DNA from: Candidatus Njordarchaeota archaeon
Lineage (GTDB): Archaea; Thermoproteota; JANJXX01; Panguiarchaeales; Panguiarchaeaceae
Reading direction: 5' to 3'
Length of the DNA stretch: 20,280 bases
Assembly (NCBI GenBank): GCA_029855985.1
Contig: JAGSHR010000092.1
Span: 1-20,280 of the forward strand
This document shows positions 16,697-20,280 of this stretch, piece by piece; position 1 is the first letter of the stretch, and each line of letters begins with the position of its first letter. A model generated the notes under the pieces. That model made no database searches and was not told where the DNA came from. It worked only from the letters and a program-made list of their open reading frames with translations. The translations under genes and the position numbers were made by a program.

Positions 16697-18487
16697 ATGG
16701 GTAAAGTAATCCCACCATTAGAAGAGTTGAACTCCAAAACATTCATAGACACCTTCTTCAAAATTCTAGAAATAAAAAGAAAAGCAGGGTTAACTCACAT
16801 TCTTGACAATCCGCCAGACTTATTTGATAGAGCAAAACTATATGGAACCCAATACAAAAACGGTTCTTGGAACTGGTCTTCAAATATTTGGTCAAGATCC
16901 GCAGCTAATACAGTAGTAATAAACAGTGATGAGGAACTCCAATATGAACACAAACTATTAATGTTGAGAGTCCTAGAGCACATTCTAGCACAAGGTCCAT
17001 TTATAAAAGTAGACGGTTACGTTGGGAAGCCTGGGACAAAAGCACAAATGCACGCCACAGTTTACGTGGATCCACAGTTCCCCGACTTAGCCTACAGGTG
17101 GAGTCAACTGGTTTTCCCAGCTCCAAAAAATGAGGAACCCGATGTCAGAGTATTCGTCATACCACACTACCTTGGCAACCCTAAGATACCAGGCAAAGAC
17201 AAACCCTTAATGGTTATGAGATTCCCGTATGCGAACTTCACGATAATAACAATGAGCTCATATCAAGGGGAAATAAAGAAGGCTGTGTTAACACACTGGA
17301 TTTACCACGTGTACAAAAGAGGAGGAACGGGTGAACACGCATCGCTCAGAGAATTCACAGTGAAGAAAGTGGACGGAGAATGGAAGAGAATAGTCTTAGC
17401 AGTGTGGGGACTAACGGGAACAGGAAAATCCACACACGGGCTTTACGTTTTCACAGAGGAAAACGCGAAAATATACAAGGAGCAATTCGGAGTAAACCCA
17501 CTTGAGTACGTTAAAGACCAAGTGATCAAAAACGATGACATAATCTCAATATTCGAAGACACCGTGATTGGATCAGAGAGAGGAGCGTGGACAAAAACAG
17601 AAGACCTAACACCCGAACAAGTAGCAATGTGGAACGCAGCAACTAGCCCAAGAGCACTACACGAAAACACAGAGTTCGACGAAAACGGTTACCCAAGCTT
17701 CAAAGGAGAACTATTCCAGTACTTCGGAATGCCAAACAGAAACTCAAGAAGCGTTCTCTACCTCGAAGATACAGGGTATTTCGATGGAGATATCCAATCA
17801 AGCGGACCGCTCACAACAGCCGTATTCCTATCACCCGGTTACTTCACCGATTACGCATGGGTAAAAATAGAAGACATAGCCCTAGCAGCAAAAGTTCTTG
17901 CAGACGGAAGAACCATTGGGCACCCTGCTCAAGCAAAAGAAGTAATCGGAAAAGTAAGATATGTAGCAAGATACGCCCAACCATTCACAATGGGAGCAAC
18001 AAACACAGATCACGTGGTTAGATTTTACCAGTATTTGAAGAAGAGAAAAGAGGAGGGAAACCCGATAGAAGTATACTTATTCAACACTACAGGGAGAATA
18101 ATAGCTAAATACGAGTGGGTAGAGAAGGACCTTGGCGGAAAGAAGATAATGGCTCCAGAGCCAATCCTAGTAGAGAAAAACGGGATACCTAAAGCAATCG
18201 GTGGAGAAAGACCAAGCATAGAGGAAACAGAGTTATTCTTACTTCAAGCAGTCAGAGGAGCCGTTAAATACAAACCTCACCCAGTTTGGGGAGAAAAAGT
18301 ACTTGTACCAGATGAGGTCCCAGGATTAACAAAGGAGCGATTAAAACAACTGGATCCAACATCGTACGTTTCCATGGAGGAATTCAAGAATCTCTTGCAT
18401 GCGCAAATAGAGGAGAGTAAATACTGGTTAAATAAGAATTGCCCCAATTTACCCGAAGAAATATTTAACGCGATGGATTTTGAATAA
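16697..18487 (+). CDS. pckA: phosphoenolpyruvate carboxykinase, divergent ATP-type
   Basis: Interconverts oxaloacetate and phosphoenolpyruvate with a nucleotide. Features of the ATP-type family in order: SSYQGEIKK (188-195) carrying the metal/substrate Lys pair, H214 in the position of the metal-binding His, the P-loop GLTGTGKST (238-246), NDD (279-281) matching the metal-binding GDD, LHENT (321-325) matching LENV, NRNSR (347-351) matching the TENTR segment, ARYAQPFTMGATNTD near 420 and FNTTGR matching the NTG motif. The P-loop differs slightly from the usual GLSGTGKTT, and the His lies in HASL, not HCSAN. At 596 residues it is longer than the common 530-540. Many archaea use a GTP-type enzyme instead, so this is a notable form. 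It is monocistronic, with ATG chosen for the GGGGGT ahead of it. Confidence 0.82.
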   Translation: MGKVIPPLEELNSKTFIDTFFKILEIKRKAGLTHILDNPPDLFDRAKLYGTQYKNGSWNWSSNIWSRSAANTVVINSDEELQYEHKLLMLRVLEHILAQGPFIKVDGYVGKPGTKAQMHATVYVDPQFPDLAYRWSQLVFPAPKNEEPDVRVFVIPHYLGNPKIPGKDKPLMVMRFPYANFTIITMSSYQGEIKKAVLTHWIYHVYKRGGTGEHASLREFTVKKVDGEWKRIVLAVWGLTGTGKSTHGLYVFTEENAKIYKEQFGVNPLEYVKDQVIKNDDIISIFEDTVIGSERGAWTKTEDLTPEQVAMWNAATSPRALHENTEFDENGYPSFKGELFQYFGMPNRNSRSVLYLEDTGYFDGDIQSSGPLTTAVFLSPGYFTDYAWVKIEDIALAAKVLADGRTIGHPAQAKEVIGKVRYVARYAQPFTMGATNTDHVVRFYQYLKKRKEEGNPIEVYLFNTTGRIIAKYEWVEKDLGGKKIMAPEPILVEKNGIPKAIGGERPSIEETELFLLQAVRGAVKYKPHPVWGEKVLVPDEVPGLTKERLKQLDPTSYVSMEEFKNLLHAQIEESKYWLNKNCPNLPEEIFNAMDFE

Positions 18488-18605
18488 AATTATACGATAT
18501 CATCACTACATATCATATATAAAATATTTTATACATTGTTTTAATACCTATTTTTCGTCTAATGTTTTTAAAGAAAAAAGGGACGTTTAGAGAGTTGATA
18601 AGTTT

Positions 18606-19445
18606 ATGGCTGGCATTGTATTCTTTAACACAGTTAGCCTCAATAAAATAAAGGCGTTTTACCTTGAAAATCTTGACTTTTCTGTATGGTTAGATCAAAA
18701 AGATTGTCTCATATTGAGAAATGAGAATCTGTTCTTAGGTTTTTGCGAAAGGGAACCACCTGACACAAATGGGGTAATAACTATTTTTTACAGGGAGAAA
18801 GAGAAAGTTGATGAGGTTTACCTTAAAATTCAAGGTTTGGCTGAAAGCGAACCGAAAATTAACGAAAAATACGATATATATCATTTTTTTGCAAGAGACC
18901 CAGAGGGCAGAATTATAGAGGTTCAATCTTTTCTTCAAAGCGATCTTGAACCATATTTGGTTGGCGATGAATTATTAGTAACGAGGAGAAGCATCAGGCA
19001 CTTTAAGGAAAAAGAGGTTCCAGACGATATATTATGGAAAATCTTTGAGATATGTAGATACTCTCCAACGTCAAAGAATTCACAGTCCTATTATTTCGTA
19101 GTGATTAAAAATAGAGAACTATTAGATTGGCTTGGGAATTATAGAAAGGGAAGCGCTCCTATTGGAAGAGCACCAGTGGCAATTGCGGTTGTATCAGATC
19201 CCGACAAAACACGGAGACCAGAACACGACGCAGTGATCGCGGCATATCATTTAATACTAGCAGCTTGGAGTTATGGCCTAGGAACATGTTGGATTGCTGG
19301 AATGAACAGGGATAATATAAAAGAGAAACTTGGCATTCCTAAACATCACTATATCGCAACAATAACACCACTAGGATACCCAAAACAAGCACCCACGCCC
19401 CCAGAAAGACGAAAAGCAAACGAATTTGTTAGATTCGTACAATAA
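18606..19445 (+). CDS. VOC/glyoxalase-like domain fused to a nitroreductase domain
   Basis: Two domains in 279 residues. Residues about 1-110 resemble one vicinal-oxygen-chelate (glyoxalase/bleomycin-resistance) module: an early FYLENLDFSV segment (18-27) like FYxxxLGF, and ARDPEGRIIEVQSF (96-109) like DPDGNxIEL. Residues about 124-279 are a nitroreductase: RRSIRHF (127-133), SPTSKNSQ (153-160) and GLGTCWI (224-230) are the FMN-contacting stretches, with LGYP at 256-259. The nitroreductase part would reduce a nitro, quinone or enone substrate with FMN and NAD(P)H. A single VOC module normally dimerises, and its metal ligands are not complete here, so it may bind substrate only. A TTTTTAAAG box at about 18563-18571 gives a short leader; no strong Shine-Dalgarno sequence is seen. 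Confidence 0.8.
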   Translation: MAGIVFFNTVSLNKIKAFYLENLDFSVWLDQKDCLILRNENLFLGFCEREPPDTNGVITIFYREKEKVDEVYLKIQGLAESEPKINEKYDIYHFFARDPEGRIIEVQSFLQSDLEPYLVGDELLVTRRSIRHFKEKEVPDDILWKIFEICRYSPTSKNSQSYYFVVIKNRELLDWLGNYRKGSAPIGRAPVAIAVVSDPDKTRRPEHDAVIAAYHLILAAWSYGLGTCWIAGMNRDNIKEKLGIPKHHYIATITPLGYPKQAPTPPERRKANEFVRFVQ

Positions 19446-19454
19446 CTTGATAGG

Positions 19455-19460
19455 TATAAA
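19455..19460 (+). promoter_or_regulatory. TATA box of the nucleotidyltransferase gene
   Basis: TATAAA lies about 27 bases ahead of ATG 19484, fitting a leaderless transcript. GGTGG before ATG 19499 offers a competing, Shine-Dalgarno-led start. Confidence 0.4.
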
Positions 19461-19483
19461 CCGCAAGGCTATTAGCGTGTCAT

Positions 19484-19981
19484 ATGCTGGTGGAATACAT
19501 GACCCCATGTCTAACCAAAGAAAAAGCTTGGCGATTAGTCGATAAAGTGAGGAGTTTTCTCCATGAGTTAGATTTTTCAATGCAAAGCAGTGTTTACTCA
19601 GCAGTTGTTTTCGGAAGTCTCGTAAGAAGTGATTTCATCCCAGACATTAGCGATATTGATGTATTCGTTGTCTTTGAGAATAACACGAGAAGAGAGATTA
19701 TCGAAGATGTTATCAGGGGAATCGAGAATTTAGCTAAACCTTTAAGGGGATGCAGTAACTATGAAAAAGTCATAGATATTCCATGGGGATTTAAAAGAGA
19801 ATTACCCTTAAAAGGACGAAAACCATTAAAACCATTCTTTAAATTTCTCGATATTTATGCTTTCGATTTTGTTGATAACTCTAAAATAATTTTTGGAGAA
19901 GATTTCAAATATAAACTTGTTATACCGGATCCCAAGGAAATTATCGAAGAGCGCGCTCATTCTATCTTAGATAAATCTTAG
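19484..19981 (+). CDS. nucleotidyltransferase-domain protein, 5' part of a frameshifted gene
   Basis: N-terminal part of a protein of the polymerase-beta/MNT-type nucleotidyltransferase fold, which transfers a nucleotide from an NTP to a protein, antibiotic or other acceptor. The signature is FGSLVRSD (43-50) followed by SDIDVFV (56-62), with metal-binding D57 and D59. The last residues, SILDKS, end at a stop inside a tandem 11-bp duplication; without the extra copy the frame would continue through SILDKLRNAL into a helical region that stays open to the window end. The gene is therefore most likely broken, or phase-variable, or the duplication is a sequencing error. The truncated 165-residue form still contains the whole catalytic motif, so it could be active alone. 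Start: ATG 19484 (leaderless by TATA spacing) or ATG 19499 (GGTGG ahead). Confidence 0.75.
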   Translation: MLVEYMTPCLTKEKAWRLVDKVRSFLHELDFSMQSSVYSAVVFGSLVRSDFIPDISDIDVFVVFENNTRREIIEDVIRGIENLAKPLRGCSNYEKVIDIPWGFKRELPLKGRKPLKPFFKFLDIYAFDFVDNSKIIFGEDFKYKLVIPDPKEIIEERAHSILDKS

Positions 19982-19987
19982 ATAAAT
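19964..19987. repeat. 11-bp tandem duplication
   Basis: CTTAGATAAAT stands at 19966-19976 and again at 19977-19987, and two bases before the first copy also match the period. The second copy adds 11 bases, which shifts the reading frame and brings in a TAG stop. Confidence 0.9.
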
Positions 19988-20280
19988 TGAGAAACGCTTT
20001 GACAAAAGGAACCAATTACCTTATAACTATACTTGCTGGAGAGACAATAAGGTTAGCGCAACTAAAATACGGAGAACAAACGATTGACAAGAGAAAAGTC
20101 CTAAAAAACTTTTTGAGGTTTGTTCCAGACTATGATGAAAAGGAATTTGCGGTAGAGATTTGGAGGGAATACTTAACACCGAGAAGCTCTAAAGAAATCA
20201 ACGAGGCATATATAAATATGTGCATCAGATTCATCAAAAACACAATAGAGAACGTTATCCTACAAGATCCAATTTTATTG
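19987..20280 (+). pseudogene. out-of-frame C-terminal part of the nucleotidyltransferase gene, cut by the window end
   Basis: From the TTG at 19987 the frame is open for 98 codons to the last base of the window. It encodes a charged, helical sequence (ALTKGTNYLITILAGETIRL near its start; later AVEIWREYLTPRSS). Such helical C-terminal domains often follow nucleotidyltransferase domains. The frame joins the upstream domain exactly if one copy of the 11-bp duplication is removed (SILDK then LRNAL). Separate translation from the TTG as a second protein is possible, but no ribosome binding site is evident. No HEPN-type R-x4-6-H motif is seen in the available part. Confidence 0.65.

Overview
The window looks like part of the chromosome of an AT-rich, probably thermophilic archaeon. 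The evidence is archaeal throughout: a PyrB/PyrI pair, a TldD/PmbA pair, a CDP-alcohol phosphatidyltransferase of the archaetidylinositol-phosphate type, short TATA-box promoters with short or absent leaders, a C/D-box sRNA candidate with its own TATA box, and a structured RNA locus that is far more GC-rich than its surroundings (typical of thermophile RNA genes). A Ras/Rab-like small GTPase at the left edge fits Asgard-type archaea (a hot-spring lineage such as Odinarchaeia is one guess) but does not prove it.

Layout. 1-716: small GTPase (+), tail-to-tail with a minus-strand pair at 724-2265: a PfkB-family kinase followed by a CDP-alcohol phosphatidyltransferase, which together could make an inositol-type polar lipid head group. 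2409-4175 (-): a secreted, membrane-anchored phosphodiesterase of the alkaline-phosphatase superfamily. 4176-4767: a gene-free stretch holding an IS200/IS605-right-end-like hairpin (about 4365-4406) and a promoter-driven structured RNA (about 4484-4742) whose order of helices resembles archaeal 7S/SRP RNA, although the universal helix-8 sequence is not visible. 4768-5412: an unrecognised helical protein. 5431-6633 (-): citrate synthase. 6634-7023: a spacer with a C/D-box guide RNA candidate. 7024-8223: a lysine-6-dehydrogenase-like member of the saccharopine dehydrogenase family.

8296-11961 is a compact pyrimidine operon, pyrB-pyrI-pyrF-pyrE-pyrD, with overlapping or nearly touching genes. 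It covers aspartate transcarbamoylation, dihydroorotate oxidation, phosphoribosyl transfer and decarboxylation; carAB, pyrC and pyrK are not here. It converges on an unknown multi-span membrane protein (11978-12769, -). A 379-base divergent spacer separates that from tldD-pmbA (13149-15941), a two-gene operon for a TldD/TldE-type metalloprotease.

The right part holds a small unknown protein behind a perfect palindrome overlapping its TATA box (16104-16117), a divergent ATP-type phosphoenolpyruvate carboxykinase (16697-18487), an uncommon VOC/glyoxalase-nitroreductase fusion (18606-19445), and a nucleotidyltransferase gene interrupted by an 11-bp tandem duplication that shifts the frame; its helical C-terminal part runs open, out of frame, to the window end. 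Citrate synthase and PEPCK together point to central carbon metabolism around oxaloacetate, but they are separately transcribed.
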